From: Acidobacteriota bacterium
GTDB taxonomy: Bacteria; Acidobacteriota; UBA4820; DSQY01
DNA: 18,605 nt
Direction: 5' to 3'
Assembly: GCA_021814355.1 (NCBI GenBank)
Contig: JAKAIJ010000021.1
Coordinates: forward strand, 1-18,605
A program made the translations under genes and the position numbers. The notes below the pieces were generated by a model that saw only the letters and a program-made list of their open reading frames with translations, had not been told where the DNA came from and made no database searches. Positions 6,869 through 14,594 of this stretch are shown here, piece by piece. Every line of letters starts with the position of its first letter. The first letter of the stretch is position 1.

Positions 6869-8149
6869 ATGGAGATCGGGAAGGCGAAGACCGGACGGGG
6901 GCTTACGGTGTGGGTCGGCGCGGGGACGTTGGCGGCCTGCGGCCTCCTTCTGGCCTGCGCGCCCGCGAAGCCGCCGGCCTCTCTTCCCTCCGCGCCACCG
7001 CCCCTCGCCCAGCCGCCCCCTCCGCCGGTCGCGCCCCCCTCCTGCCTCCGCCCCGCCTCGTGGGCCGACCTGGGACCCGTGGAGGACGACCTCGCCTTCC
7101 GGGGTCTTGCGGAGGCTTGCCGGGCCAGCGCCGCCTACTACGCCGAGCTGCCCGCTGACGCCCCGCTGGCGTTCGGCGAGCGGAGCGTCACCGCCTCCGA
7201 GATGGCCGGGGCCCTTCAGGCCCTGGCGGCCCTGGCGGCGGACCCGGCGGTGCCCGCCGCCGAGAAGTCCGCACGGGTGGCCGAGCGGTTCGACCTCTAC
7301 CAGAGCCCCGGGGACGATGGGCAGGGCCACGTGCTCTTCACCGGCTACTACGAGCCGGTCCTGCGGGCCCGCACCAGGCCCGACGACCGCTACCGCTACC
7401 CCCTCTACCGCCATCCGTCCGATCTAGTGGAGCAGGCCCCGGAGGGCGCGGCGCCCGCCGGAGCCGCCGCGCCGAGGTGCGTCGGGCGTCTCGTGGACGG
7501 CCGGCTCGTGCCCTACTACACCCGGGAGGAGATTGATACCCAGGGCGTTCTCGCGGGCCGGGGACTCGAACTGCTCTGGCTGGACGACCCCGTGGACCGG
7601 TTTTTCCTCCAAGTGCAGGGGTCGGGCCGGGTGGTGCTGGAGGACGGCACCGCCGTCCGCGTCCTCTACGACGGGAAGAACGGCCAGCCCTACCGAAGCC
7701 TGGGCAAGCACCTGGTGGGCGCGGGCAAGCTAACCCCGGAGACCGTCTCGCTGGAGGGCATCCGGCGCTATTTCGCCGGGCATCCCGAGGAGGTGGGCGC
7801 GGCGCTGGCGGTGAACCCCAGCTACACCTTCTTCCGGCTCGGGGACGGTGGCCCCTACGGCAACATCCGCGTGCCCTTAACCCCCAACCGCTCTATCGCC
7901 ACCGACGCGGCGCTCTTCCCGAAGGGGGCGCCGGCGCTCATCTGCACCGAGAAACCGCGCTTCGACGCCGCGGGCAACGTGGCGGGGTACGACCCCTTCT
8001 GGCGCTTCGTGGTGAACCAGGACACCGGCGGCGCCATCGCGGGACCCGGCCGGGTGGACCTCTTCTTCGGGCCGGGTGCGCAGGCGGGGCTCATGGCCGG
8101 ACAGATGCAACAAGGGGGGCGGCTCTACTTCCTGGCCCCGCGGAAATGA
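6869..8149 (+). CDS. mltA: MltA-type membrane-bound lytic murein transglycosylase (lipoprotein)
   Basis: The 426-residue protein begins with a short basic segment and a hydrophobic stretch containing two possible lipobox cysteines, Cys24 (LAAC) and Cys30 (LLAC), followed by a Pro/Ala-rich linker. It is therefore a probable outer-membrane lipoprotein facing the periplasm. The MltA barrel region shows TGYYEPVLRARTRP, the insert with LELLWLDDPVDRFFLQVQGS and the motif GKHLVGAGKLTPE. The C-terminal 3D domain contains VVNQDTGGAIAGPGRVDLFF, whose Asp residues define the family and include the catalytic acid. MltA enzymes cleave peptidoglycan glycan strands with formation of 1,6-anhydro ends. It is longer than E. 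coli MltA, partly because of the linker. Transcribed divergently from tRNA-Gln and possibly leaderless. Confidence 0.93.
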   Translation: MEIGKAKTGRGLTVWVGAGTLAACGLLLACAPAKPPASLPSAPPPLAQPPPPPVAPPSCLRPASWADLGPVEDDLAFRGLAEACRASAAYYAELPADAPLAFGERSVTASEMAGALQALAALAADPAVPAAEKSARVAERFDLYQSPGDDGQGHVLFTGYYEPVLRARTRPDDRYRYPLYRHPSDLVEQAPEGAAPAGAAAPRCVGRLVDGRLVPYYTREEIDTQGVLAGRGLELLWLDDPVDRFFLQVQGSGRVVLEDGTAVRVLYDGKNGQPYRSLGKHLVGAGKLTPETVSLEGIRRYFAGHPEEVGAALAVNPSYTFFRLGDGGPYGNIRVPLTPNRSIATDAALFPKGAPALICTEKPRFDAAGNVAGYDPFWRFVVNQDTGGAIAGPGRVDLFFGPGAQAGLMAGQMQQGGRLYFLAPRK

Positions 8150-8185
8150 AACACCCGCGCGGGCGTTAGCAGAGGGGGAGGCATC

Positions 8186-8704
8186 ATGGTCTGCCGCATC
8201 GTCCCGGAAAGACTCGTCCTCAGGCCGTTCCACCTCCTGGACCAGGAGTGGGCCCTCCTGGTGGCGGGAGCGCGCAGCCCCAATCCGATGACCGTCTCCT
8301 GGGGCGGTTTCGGGACCCTCTGGAACCGGCCCGTCGTGACCGTCTGCGTGCGCCCCTCCCGGTTCACCTTCTGCCTCCTGGAGACGGAGCCCGAATTCAC
8401 CCTCAACGTCCTGCCGGAATCCTACCGGGGAGCGCTGGAGCTCTGCGGCTCCCGCTCGGGCCGGGACCTTGACAAGTGGAGGGCCGCGGGGCTGGAGAAG
8501 GTCCCCGGCGAGACGGTGGCGGTCCCGCGGGTCGCACAGGCGGAGCTCTCGTTCGAGTGCCGGGTCCTGGCCTCCATGAACGTGACGCCCACGCGCTTTC
8601 TCGAGCCCTCGCTCGAAGAGTTCTACCCGGAGAAGGACTACCATCGGGTGTTCCTCGGGGAGGTACGGGCGGTGTTCGCATCGGACCGGTTCCTAGAGCA
8701 CTGA
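8186..8704 (+). CDS. Flavin-reductase-like FMN-binding split-barrel protein
   Basis: The 172-residue product matches a small flavin reductase type: NPMTVSWGGFGTLWNRPVVT near the N-terminus, RPSRFTFCLLE, EFTLNVLPESYRGALELCG and SGRDLDKWRAAGL, all typical of proteins annotated as flavin reductase family. They bind FMN and may reduce it with NAD(P)H or serve a partner oxidoreductase; the exact partner is not evident. The start has a strong AGGGGGAGG nine bases upstream. It lies 36 bases after mltA, so co-transcription is likely although no functional link is known. The 156-base gap that follows contains a six-pair hairpin (8795-8810) without a T-run. Confidence 0.82.
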   Translation: MVCRIVPERLVLRPFHLLDQEWALLVAGARSPNPMTVSWGGFGTLWNRPVVTVCVRPSRFTFCLLETEPEFTLNVLPESYRGALELCGSRSGRDLDKWRAAGLEKVPGETVAVPRVAQAELSFECRVLASMNVTPTRFLEPSLEEFYPEKDYHRVFLGEVRAVFASDRFLEH

Positions 8705-8860
8705 AAAAGCCACCGGCCCTCGTCCGTCCCCCGCGGTCCGTCCGCCTCCGCCACCTTCCGGAGGGCGCGACATGCCCCCTCGGGCAGGGCGCTCCCCGCA
8801 TCCTTGCGGGCGAATCCCCTTTCCCGCCGCCCTGCGGTACCATGGGCCCGGGAGGCTTCC

Positions 8861-9658
8861 ATGTCCGTCCCGCGCGCGTTGACGGTGGCCGGCTCCGACT
8901 GCTCGGGCGGGGCGGGCGCCCAGGCCGATCTCAAGACCTTCCACGCATTCGGCGTGTACGGCATGAGCGCCCTGACGGCCGCCGTGGCGGAGAACACGGT
9001 TGGGGTGCAGGGGGTGACGCCGCTCTCCCCGGAGTTCGTGGCGCTCCAGATCGGCTCCTGCCTCGACGACATCGGCGCCGACGCCGTCAAGACCGGCATG
9101 TTGGTGAACGCCCCCACCATCGCGGCGGTGGCGGCCGAGCTCCGCGAGCACCGCGTGACCAACCTGGTGGTGGACCCGGTGATGCGCGCCGCGGGGGGGG
9201 CCCCGCTCCTCGCCCCCGAGGCCGTGAAGACCCTCGTGGCCGCGATCTTCCCGCTAGCCCTCGTGGTGACCCCAAACGTTCCCGAGGCAGAGGCGCTCGT
9301 CGGTGCGCCGCTGCGGACCGAGGGGGAATTCCGGGCCGCGGCGGAGACCATCCGGAAGATGGGTCCCCGAGTGGTGATCCTGAAGGGAGGCCACAGCCCC
9401 GTCAACCCCGAAGGGATCTCCCTGGATTTCCTCTGGGACGGCTCGGGGTGGCTCAAGCTGGAGGGCCGCCGGAGCGGCGGCCGTAGCCCCCACGGCACCG
9501 GCTGCACCTTCTCGGCGGCGCTCGCCGCCGCCCTGGCGAAAGGCGCCGGTCCCATCGAGGCGGCGACCAGGGCCAAGCTCTACGTCACCGAGGCCATCGC
9601 CACCGCGCCGCAACTGGGCCGCGGCCGCGGCCCCGTGAACCACTGGGCGAAAGGGTAG
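8861..9658 (+). CDS. thiD: Hydroxymethylpyrimidine/phosphomethylpyrimidine kinase
   Basis: ThiD phosphorylates HMP and then HMP-P to give HMP-PP, the pyrimidine half of thiamine diphosphate. ATG 8861 is chosen because GGGAGG sits just upstream and the family N-terminus starts here (PRALTVAGSDCSGGAGAQAD); an in-frame start at 8804 would add unrelated residues. The 265-residue length is normal. Other motifs: DAVKTGML, VVDPVMRAAGG, TPNVPEAEAL, VILKGGH and the anion-hole/catalytic motif HGTGCTFSAALAAAL. The usual GSDSSGG appears as GSDCSGG, a mild variation. No TPP riboswitch is seen upstream and no other thi genes are nearby. Confidence 0.95.
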   Translation: MSVPRALTVAGSDCSGGAGAQADLKTFHAFGVYGMSALTAAVAENTVGVQGVTPLSPEFVALQIGSCLDDIGADAVKTGMLVNAPTIAAVAAELREHRVTNLVVDPVMRAAGGAPLLAPEAVKTLVAAIFPLALVVTPNVPEAEALVGAPLRTEGEFRAAAETIRKMGPRVVILKGGHSPVNPEGISLDFLWDGSGWLKLEGRRSGGRSPHGTGCTFSAALAAALAKGAGPIEAATRAKLYVTEAIATAPQLGRGRGPVNHWAKG

Positions 9659-9675
9659 AGGCCGGGCCGCGCTCT

Positions 9676-9756
9676 CACCACAGAGCGCATAGAGGGCTCA
9701 GAGGGGGAAGTATGTCCTCTCGGAATCCCTCTGTGTTCTCGGGGCTCTCTGTGGCT
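9676..9756. repeat. CCACAGAG-type imperfect palindromic repeat
   Basis: Between the ends of two convergent genes lies an inverted repeat. CCACAGAG (9678-9685) pairs with CTCTGTGG (9747-9754), and the similarity continues inward to about 28 bases per arm (the left arm ends TCAGAGGG, the right starts CCCTCTGTG). The AT-richer CACAGAG composition differs from the genes on both sides. Similar CACAGAG palindromes are, from memory, widespread dispersed repeats in bacteria. It could act as a bidirectional transcription end. Confidence 0.7.
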
Positions 9757-9771
9757 AAGAACCGGTCGGGT

Positions 9772-10077
9772 TCAGCCGACTGACTTGAGGACAACCACCG
9801 TGGCTCCCCAGCCGCCCTCGGCGGGGCTTCCCGCGAGGCGGTAGGACTCCACGCCGGGCGTCCGGTCCAGGAGGGCGTGGACGGCCCGGCGCAGGGTCCC
9901 CGTGCCTTTCCCGTGCACGACCCGGACTTCCAAAATCCCCCTTCGGCGACACTCGGCGAGGTACTCGGGCAGGAGTGTGCCGAGCTCCTTCGGGTTGAAA
10001 GTGTGCAGGTCCAGCTCCCCGACGATGGGGATGGCGACCGGCTCCTTATACGGCGGGCCTCCGGGTTCACCGCTCAT
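9772..10077 (-). CDS. Smr-domain protein (MutS2 C-terminal-like)
   Basis: The start chosen is ATG 10077 (MSGEPGGPPYKEP), with GAGGTG upstream; longer in-frame readings only run through the neighbouring hydrolase gene. The 101-residue protein is essentially a single Smr domain: the family motif DLHTF (expected near its N-terminus), an acidic/hydrophobic helix and the signature VVHGKGTGTLRRAV, ending VVVLKSVG. Smr domains nick or bind nucleic acids, and stand-alone ones are linked to RNA cleavage or DNA-repair roles; the specific role here is unknown. Its start overlaps the end of the upstream hydrolase gene by 11 bases, so the two are coupled. Confidence 0.87.
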   Translation of the reverse strand: MSGEPGGPPYKEPVAIPIVGELDLHTFNPKELGTLLPEYLAECRRRGILEVRVVHGKGTGTLRRAVHALLDRTPGVESYRLAGSPAEGGWGATVVVLKSVG

Positions 10078-10891
10078 CGCCCAGCACCTCGTCAAGGAAG
10101 GCCGCAAGGGCGCTTTGAGCCTCGGGGGAAGCCATGAGGCCGCCGCCGTTGTGGCTGCCGCGGAGGTCGGCGAACCGCTTGGGCTCGCGCGCCGCGGCAA
10201 AGAGGGCGCGGCCCATGGCGTAGGGGACGATGTCGTCCTCCCGCGAGTGGAGCACCAGCACGGGGCAGCGCACGGCGCCTATCCGTCCGGCCGAGTCGTA
10301 GCGAAGGCGCAGGAGGCCAGACGGGACGAGGGGGTAATAGTGGCGCGCCATGGCCCGCAGCGACGTGAAGGTGGATTCCACCACGACGGCGGCGCACGCG
10401 TGCCGCGTGGCGGCCTCCACCGCCACCGCGCCCCCCAGCGACTCGCCGTAGAGCACCACGCGGGGCGGGGCCGCGTCCCGCCGCCGAACCACGTGGTCCA
10501 GAGCGGCGTCCATATCGGCGTAGGTGCCCTCCTCGGTGGGCGCCCCGCCGCTGCCGCCGTACCCGCGGTAGTCGAAGAGCAGGACGGAGAGGCCCAGGCT
10601 GCGGAGGTGGGCCGCCTTGTCCAGCCGGTGGCTCATGTTGCCGCCGTTGCCGTGGGCGAAAACGAGCGCGCCGCGGGAGGCTTGCGCCGGGATCCACCAG
10701 GCGGAGAGGTCCACTCCGTCGGTGGCCCTCAGCCGCACTGGCTCGTAGGGAAGACCGACGGTCTCGGGCGTGGCGTCGTAGGCGCGCTCCGGGAAGTAGA
10801 CGTAGGAGGCCTGGCGGAAGAACATGATGGCGCACACCCCCGCGTAGACCAGGGCCAGCCCGGCGAACAGAACCACCGCGGCGCGACGCAT
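10067..10891 (-). CDS. Membrane-anchored alpha/beta-hydrolase (Bem46/YfhR-like)
   Basis: ATG 10891 follows GGAGGCGG and gives 274 residues. Residues about 3-24 (AAVVLFAGLALVYAGVCAIM) form one transmembrane anchor, with the catalytic domain probably outside the cytoplasm. Domain motifs follow the Bem46/ABHD13 pattern: oxyanion-hole motif FAHGNGGN, LLFDYRGYGGSGG, nucleophile elbow YGESLGGA, VVESTFTS, the Asp-containing LHSREDDIVPYAMG and the catalytic His in GSHNGGG. The natural substrate of this family is unclear; esterase or thioesterase activity is likely. The start lies directly after the TAG of the small upstream gene (10893-10895), and its end overlaps the Smr gene, so all three form one unit. 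Confidence 0.9.
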   Translation of the reverse strand: MRRAAVVLFAGLALVYAGVCAIMFFRQASYVYFPERAYDATPETVGLPYEPVRLRATDGVDLSAWWIPAQASRGALVFAHGNGGNMSHRLDKAAHLRSLGLSVLLFDYRGYGGSGGAPTEEGTYADMDAALDHVVRRRDAAPPRVVLYGESLGGAVAVEAATRHACAAVVVESTFTSLRAMARHYYPLVPSGLLRLRYDSAGRIGAVRCPVLVLHSREDDIVPYAMGRALFAAAREPKRFADLRGSHNGGGLMASPEAQSALAAFLDEVLGDER

Positions 10892-10892
10892 C

Positions 10893-11180
10893 CTACCGCC
10901 TCCGGGAGCCGCTCCGCTCGCCGGGTGTGAGCGGGGGCAGCCGGCCGGAGGGGGGCAGGACGAAGGCCCGGTCCACGACGCCGGGCCGCCCCTTCTCGTC
11001 CAGGAGCGAGACCAGGGCTTCGTCCACGCCCGGCTCCGTGAGCGCGGCCTCCGCATCCAGCGCCGGGTTGATCCGGAAGGTCCGGGCCGCGGCCTGCACC
11101 GCCTTTTGGTCCAGTGGAGTGAAGACCCGCAAGGCGTGCTGGCCCCGGTTACCCTTCGCGATCAGGATGGGGCCTGCCAT
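10893..11180 (-). CDS. Small conserved-looking protein of unknown function
   Basis: The 95-residue product (start MAGPILIAKGNRGQHALRVF) has no signal peptide, membrane segment or cysteine. It reads as a compact alpha/beta domain of about 75 residues (DQKAVQAAARTFRINPA, VDEALVSLLDEKGRPGVVDR) with an Arg/Ser-rich tail. I do not recognise the family. GGGAG lies about ten bases before the ATG, codon use matches the neighbours, and the tight junction to the hydrolase gene supports a real gene. A possible promoter precedes it. Confidence 0.65.
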   Translation of the reverse strand: MAGPILIAKGNRGQHALRVFTPLDQKAVQAAARTFRINPALDAEAALTEPGVDEALVSLLDEKGRPGVVDRAFVLPPSGRLPPLTPGERSGSRRR

Positions 11181-11203
11181 GGGAGCTCTCCCGTCGGAAT
11201 CCG

Positions 11204-11209
11204 ATTGTA
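11204..11209 (-). promoter_or_regulatory. Possible -10 element for the unknown/hydrolase/smr unit
   Basis: TACAAT on the minus strand lies 24 bases before the ATG at 11180, in the 126-base gap after gpmI. The -35 region is weak. The same gap has a short hairpin (CTTCC/GGAAG, 11255-11269) without a T-run, so separation from the gpmI transcript is uncertain. Confidence 0.4.
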
Positions 11210-11306
11210 GCAGGAGCGCGGAAACGATGAGGAGCGTCGCCGCAAAGAGGCGGTCTTCCGTAAAGGAAGGCAGGAACCGGCGGTTGTCCGCGGGGCGCCC
11301 TCGGCG

Positions 11307-12845
11307 CTATTTCCAAAGGAGCGGCGGCGTGGCGCGCATGGGGTCGGGGAGGAGAAGGCCCATGTAGGCGAGGATCGCCGGGGCGATGGAGGAGAGACCG
11401 AGGCCCGGCTCGGCGCTGAGGACGACGGAGTCGGCGCAGAGCCAGAGGAGGGGCACCGGGTTGGTCGTGTGGGCGGTGTGGGGGCTCGCGCCGTCCGCTT
11501 CGCGCATCTGCTCGAGGTTGCCGTGGTCCGCCGTGACGACCACCGCGCCGCCCATTCCGAGGGCTTTGTCCACCACGCGGCCCATGCAGGCGTCCACCAC
11601 CCGCGCCGCGGCGCAGGCCGCCGCGAAGTTCCCCGTGTGGCCCACCATGTCGGGATTGGCGAAGTTCAAGAGGACGAAGTCGTAGCGCCCCGGCTCCAGC
11701 CTCTGGAGAATCTCCTCGGTCACCCGGGGGGCGCTCATCTCGGGCTGGAGGTCGTAGGTGGCCACCTTGGGGCTCGGCACGAGCACCCGGTCCTCCCCCG
11801 GGAAGACCGTTTCCCGTCCGCCGTTGAAGAAGAAGGTCACGTGGGCGTACTTCTCGGTCTCCGCGATTCGGAGCTGCCTGAGGCCGTGACCCGAAAGCAC
11901 CTCGCCGAGAGTGGCGGCGACGTCCTCCTTCTCGAAGGCGACCGGAAAGGAGAAGTCCCGGTGGTAGCGCGAGAAGGTCGTGTAGGTGGCGAGGCGGGGG
12001 ATCGGCCCGCGGGGGAAGAGATCGAAGGGCTCCTGGGTCAGAGCACTCGCGATCTGGCGCGCCCGGTCCGCGCGGAAGTTGAAGAAGATTACGCCGTCGC
12101 CGTCCGCCATCCTGCCGTAGGGGCAAGGGAGGACCACGGGCTTCACGAACTCGTCGGTGACGCCCTCCGCGTAGGACTCGCGCACGGCCGCCGCGGCGTC
12201 GTCGCGGAGGATCCCCTCGCCGGCGGTGTAAAGCCGGAAGGCCGCCCGGGTTCGCTCCCACCGCTGGTCCCGGTCCATGGCGTAGTAGCGGCCCACCACC
12301 GTGGCGATGCGTCCCACGCCGGCGGAGGCGATGGCCCGCTGAAGCGCCTCCAGGTAGCCCGCCCCCGCGGTGGGCGGCGTGTCGCGGCCGTCCAGGATGG
12401 CATGGACCGCCACCTTCCCGATCCCCTCCCGGCGGGCCAGCTCGAGCAGAGCGTAGAGGTGCTCCTGGTGGCTGTGAACGCCCCCGTCCGAGACCAGTCC
12501 CGCGAGGTGCAGGGTCCCGCCGCGACTGAGCCGGCAGGCCTCCCGCAGGACCGTGTTCTCGAAGAAGGAGCCGTCGTGGACGGCCCGGCTGATGCGGGGC
12601 AGCTCCTGGTAGAGGACGCGGCCCGCTCCGAGGGTGAGGTGTCCCACCTCCGAGTTGCCCATCTGCCCGTCGGGCAGCCCCACGGCGGCGCCGCTCGCCT
12701 CGAGCGTGCGGTAGGGGCTCTTCGCGCGCCAGACGGGGAAGCGGGAGAGGCCCGCCCGCGCGAGGGCGTTAAACTCCCCGTCGGGTCCCGCCCCCCAGCC
12801 GTCGAGCACCGCGAGGATTACAGGGCGCCGGCGGACCGGTCCCAT
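11307..12845 (-). CDS. gpmI: 2,3-bisphosphoglycerate-independent phosphoglycerate mutase
   Basis: This enzyme interconverts 3- and 2-phosphoglycerate in glycolysis and gluconeogenesis using two manganese ions and a phosphoserine intermediate. ATG 12845 gives 512 residues, the usual length. Motifs: ILAVLDGWG at the N-terminus, GLPDGQMGNSEVGHLTLGAG containing the active-site Ser, DGRDTPPTAG, VVGRYYAMDRDQRWER, FFNFRADRARQ, FFFNGGRE, LNFANPDMVGHTG and VVTADHGNLEQM, which carry the metal ligands. The start overlaps the 3' end of the upstream lapAB-like gene by 28 bases, so it is translated from the same mRNA. gpmI near rsfS-rlmH is a familiar arrangement in deltaproteobacteria such as Geobacter. 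Confidence 0.97.
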   Translation of the reverse strand: MGPVRRRPVILAVLDGWGAGPDGEFNALARAGLSRFPVWRAKSPYRTLEASGAAVGLPDGQMGNSEVGHLTLGAGRVLYQELPRISRAVHDGSFFENTVLREACRLSRGGTLHLAGLVSDGGVHSHQEHLYALLELARREGIGKVAVHAILDGRDTPPTAGAGYLEALQRAIASAGVGRIATVVGRYYAMDRDQRWERTRAAFRLYTAGEGILRDDAAAAVRESYAEGVTDEFVKPVVLPCPYGRMADGDGVIFFNFRADRARQIASALTQEPFDLFPRGPIPRLATYTTFSRYHRDFSFPVAFEKEDVAATLGEVLSGHGLRQLRIAETEKYAHVTFFFNGGRETVFPGEDRVLVPSPKVATYDLQPEMSAPRVTEEILQRLEPGRYDFVLLNFANPDMVGHTGNFAAACAAARVVDACMGRVVDKALGMGGAVVVTADHGNLEQMREADGASPHTAHTTNPVPLLWLCADSVVLSAEPGLGLSSIAPAILAYMGLLLPDPMRATPPLLWK

Positions 12846-14206
12846 TCGATCTCCTGGTAGTAGACGGGGTGGGACTCCTGCAGCTCCTGCATCATCTCGT
12901 CCTTGAACTCGGGGACCCAGGTCCCCCAGACGAGGCACTTGCCGCAGAAGTCCTTCCATTGGGGGCTCTTGTCGCCGCAGCCCCGGCAGACGTAGGAGAG
13001 CTCGAAGGGCCTCAGGATGCGGATGACCTCTCGATAGTGCGAGCAGGCCTTGGCAGGGTCGCCGCGCCGCTCGCGCATGCGCCCGAGGTAGTACTGGACG
13101 ACCCCGGACTGGCGGACGCTGCCCTCGATCTCGCGGAAGAGGGGCTCCGCCTTGTCCATCACCTCGAGACGGTAGTAGAGAAGCGCCAGGAGGAACTTGG
13201 GCAAGAGCCGGCGGTCGGTAGAGGTCACGAGGCTCTGGTACCGAGCGATGGCCTCCTCGGGGGCGCCCTTGTCCAGGAACATCTTCTCCATGGAGAGCAG
13301 GCAGGTGGTGGAGCCCGCCCGGCGGTACCCGTCGAGGTAGGTCTCCACGGCCTTCTCCTCGCGGCCGAGCAGCAGGTTGGCCTCCGCGAGCTTCAGGTAG
13401 GTGGGGGCGAAGGCGGGGTACTTGCGGCGGACCTTCTCGAGGTGGGCGGCGGCGTCGGCGGGCTTCTCCTCGCCGAGGAGGTCGACGCCCACCTGGTAAA
13501 GGATGCCCGGCGTGAGGGCTTGGTCCCCGGCGCGCTCCTCCTCCAGGACCCGCGCCTCGGAGATCCGCTCCTGCACCTCGAGGGCCTTCTTCCAGTTGCC
13601 CTCCTTGATGTAGAGCTCGCGCAGGGTGCGGTACGCGTGCAGGGCCCGCTTGGGCTGGACCCTCAGGATCTCGGAGAGGCACCGCTTCGCCTGCTCGTGG
13701 TCGCCCGCGGCGAGGTAGTCGTCCACGAGGGCGTAGAGGACGGGGAGGTCGGAGGGCCGCTGGACCTGGGCGCGCCGGTGGAGCTCGATGGCCTCGTCGT
13801 TCCGCCCCAGGCGCCGCAGGGCGTCGCCCAGCTTGAGCAGGGCCGGCAGATAGTCGGGCTGGGCCTCAAGCGAGCGCCGGAAATGGTTGATTGCCTCGAG
13901 CGGCCGGTCGCCCAGCGCGGCGTCGAGGCCCTTGAGGTACTTTTCCTCGGCCTCGCGCTCGCTGCTCTTGCGCAGGTCCTGCATCCAGCGCTGGGCCGCG
14001 CGGGAGAGCCCGCCCGCGAGCGCCCAGAGGGCGAAGGCGGCGAAACCCGAGACGAGGGCCAGGGCCATGGCGGCGGCGGTGCGCATGCGCACGCCGAAGA
14101 GGACGAACTCCTGGCGGAGCACCGCCTCGTTCTGGGCCGTCACGGTCACCAGCGCGATCGTCGCGAGGATCAGGAGCCCCGTGACGACCGCCGTCTTCTG
14201 CCGCAT
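12818..14206 (-). CDS. LapA-LapB-like fusion: two membrane segments, TPR array, rubredoxin-type zinc motif
   Basis: The 462-residue protein starts with two predicted membrane helices (about 6-24 and 44-66). Between them QNEAVLRQEFVLFGV matches the LapA/DUF1049 pattern (N-x3-V-x3-F), and a basic amphipathic helix follows. Residues about 85-400 are TPRs (e.g. GLDAALGDRPLEAINHFRRS, ALLKLGDALRRLGRNDEAIE). Near the C-terminus a rubredoxin-like knuckle has Cys407, Cys410, Cys421 and Cys424 (YVCRGCG and CGKCLVWGTW), as in LapB/YciM. In E. coli, LapA and LapB are separate adjacent genes; LapB binds LPS signals and directs FtsH to degrade LpxC. Here both parts appear as one chain of about LapA-plus-LapB layout, so a role in LPS control at the inner membrane is inferred. 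GGAGGAG lies in the dksA tail and the ATG is only six bases after the dksA stop. Confidence 0.85.
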   Translation of the reverse strand: MRQKTAVVTGLLILATIALVTVTAQNEAVLRQEFVLFGVRMRTAAAMALALVSGFAAFALWALAGGLSRAAQRWMQDLRKSSEREAEEKYLKGLDAALGDRPLEAINHFRRSLEAQPDYLPALLKLGDALRRLGRNDEAIELHRRAQVQRPSDLPVLYALVDDYLAAGDHEQAKRCLSEILRVQPKRALHAYRTLRELYIKEGNWKKALEVQERISEARVLEEERAGDQALTPGILYQVGVDLLGEEKPADAAAHLEKVRRKYPAFAPTYLKLAEANLLLGREEKAVETYLDGYRRAGSTTCLLSMEKMFLDKGAPEEAIARYQSLVTSTDRRLLPKFLLALLYYRLEVMDKAEPLFREIEGSVRQSGVVQYYLGRMRERRGDPAKACSHYREVIRILRPFELSYVCRGCGDKSPQWKDFCGKCLVWGTWVPEFKDEMMQELQESHPVYYQEIEWDRSAGAL

Positions 14207-14212
14207 GGGTCG

Positions 14213-14572
14213 CTACTCCTCCAGCAGCCCGCGGTCCTGAAGCTCCTGGCACTCGACGCAGTGGCGCGCCCAAGGCACGGCCTCCAGCCGCTTCTTCTGG
14301 ATGGGCTTCTCGCAGTGGACGCAGTCGCCGTAACTCCCGTCCGCGATGTGGACGAGCGCCTCGTCAATGGCGCGCATGATCTGGCGGTCGGAATCCGAGA
14401 GGGAGTACCAGAACTCCTTGTTGTAGTTCGCCGATGCCTCGTCCGCCGAGTCCAGGGCGCCGTCGGAGCCCGCGTCCCCGCTACGGGAGAGCTTTTCCTC
14501 GTAGGCCCTCTGAAGTTCCACCCGCTTGGCCCGGAGGAGCTTCTCGAACTGCTTCATGCTCTTCTTGTCCAT
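14213..14572 (-). CDS. DksA/TraR-family RNA-polymerase-binding regulator
   Basis: The 119-residue protein has the DksA layout in compact form: an N-terminal coiled coil (MKQFEKLLRAKRVELQRAYE), the acidic tip DSADEA with the D-x2-D-x-A residues Asp41, Asp44 and Ala46 needed by DksA in the polymerase secondary channel, a second helix, and a four-Cys zinc finger at Cys84, Cys87, Cys105 and Cys108 (CVHC and CVEC) with RRLEA-like KRLEAVPWA. With these residues present, polymerase modulation, possibly with ppGpp, is likely. The start follows a strong AAGGAG. Genes of this family occur near this cluster in related lineages; here it sits between rlmH and the lapAB-like gene. Confidence 0.92.
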   Translation of the reverse strand: MDKKSMKQFEKLLRAKRVELQRAYEEKLSRSGDAGSDGALDSADEASANYNKEFWYSLSDSDRQIMRAIDEALVHIADGSYGDCVHCEKPIQKKRLEAVPWARHCVECQELQDRGLLEE

Positions 14573-14594
14573 CGCTGCTCCTTAGGTCCTAAAC

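Noticed and set aside
8795..8810. Intrinsic terminator after the flavin-reductase-like gene
   Set aside because: The CCCGCA/TGCGGG hairpin has no following T-run and could equally be chance in GC-rich sequence.
8705..8860. TPP riboswitch upstream of thiD
   Set aside because: Neither the CUGAGA box nor the other conserved TPP-binding segment is present; only a six-pair hairpin without a T-run is seen.
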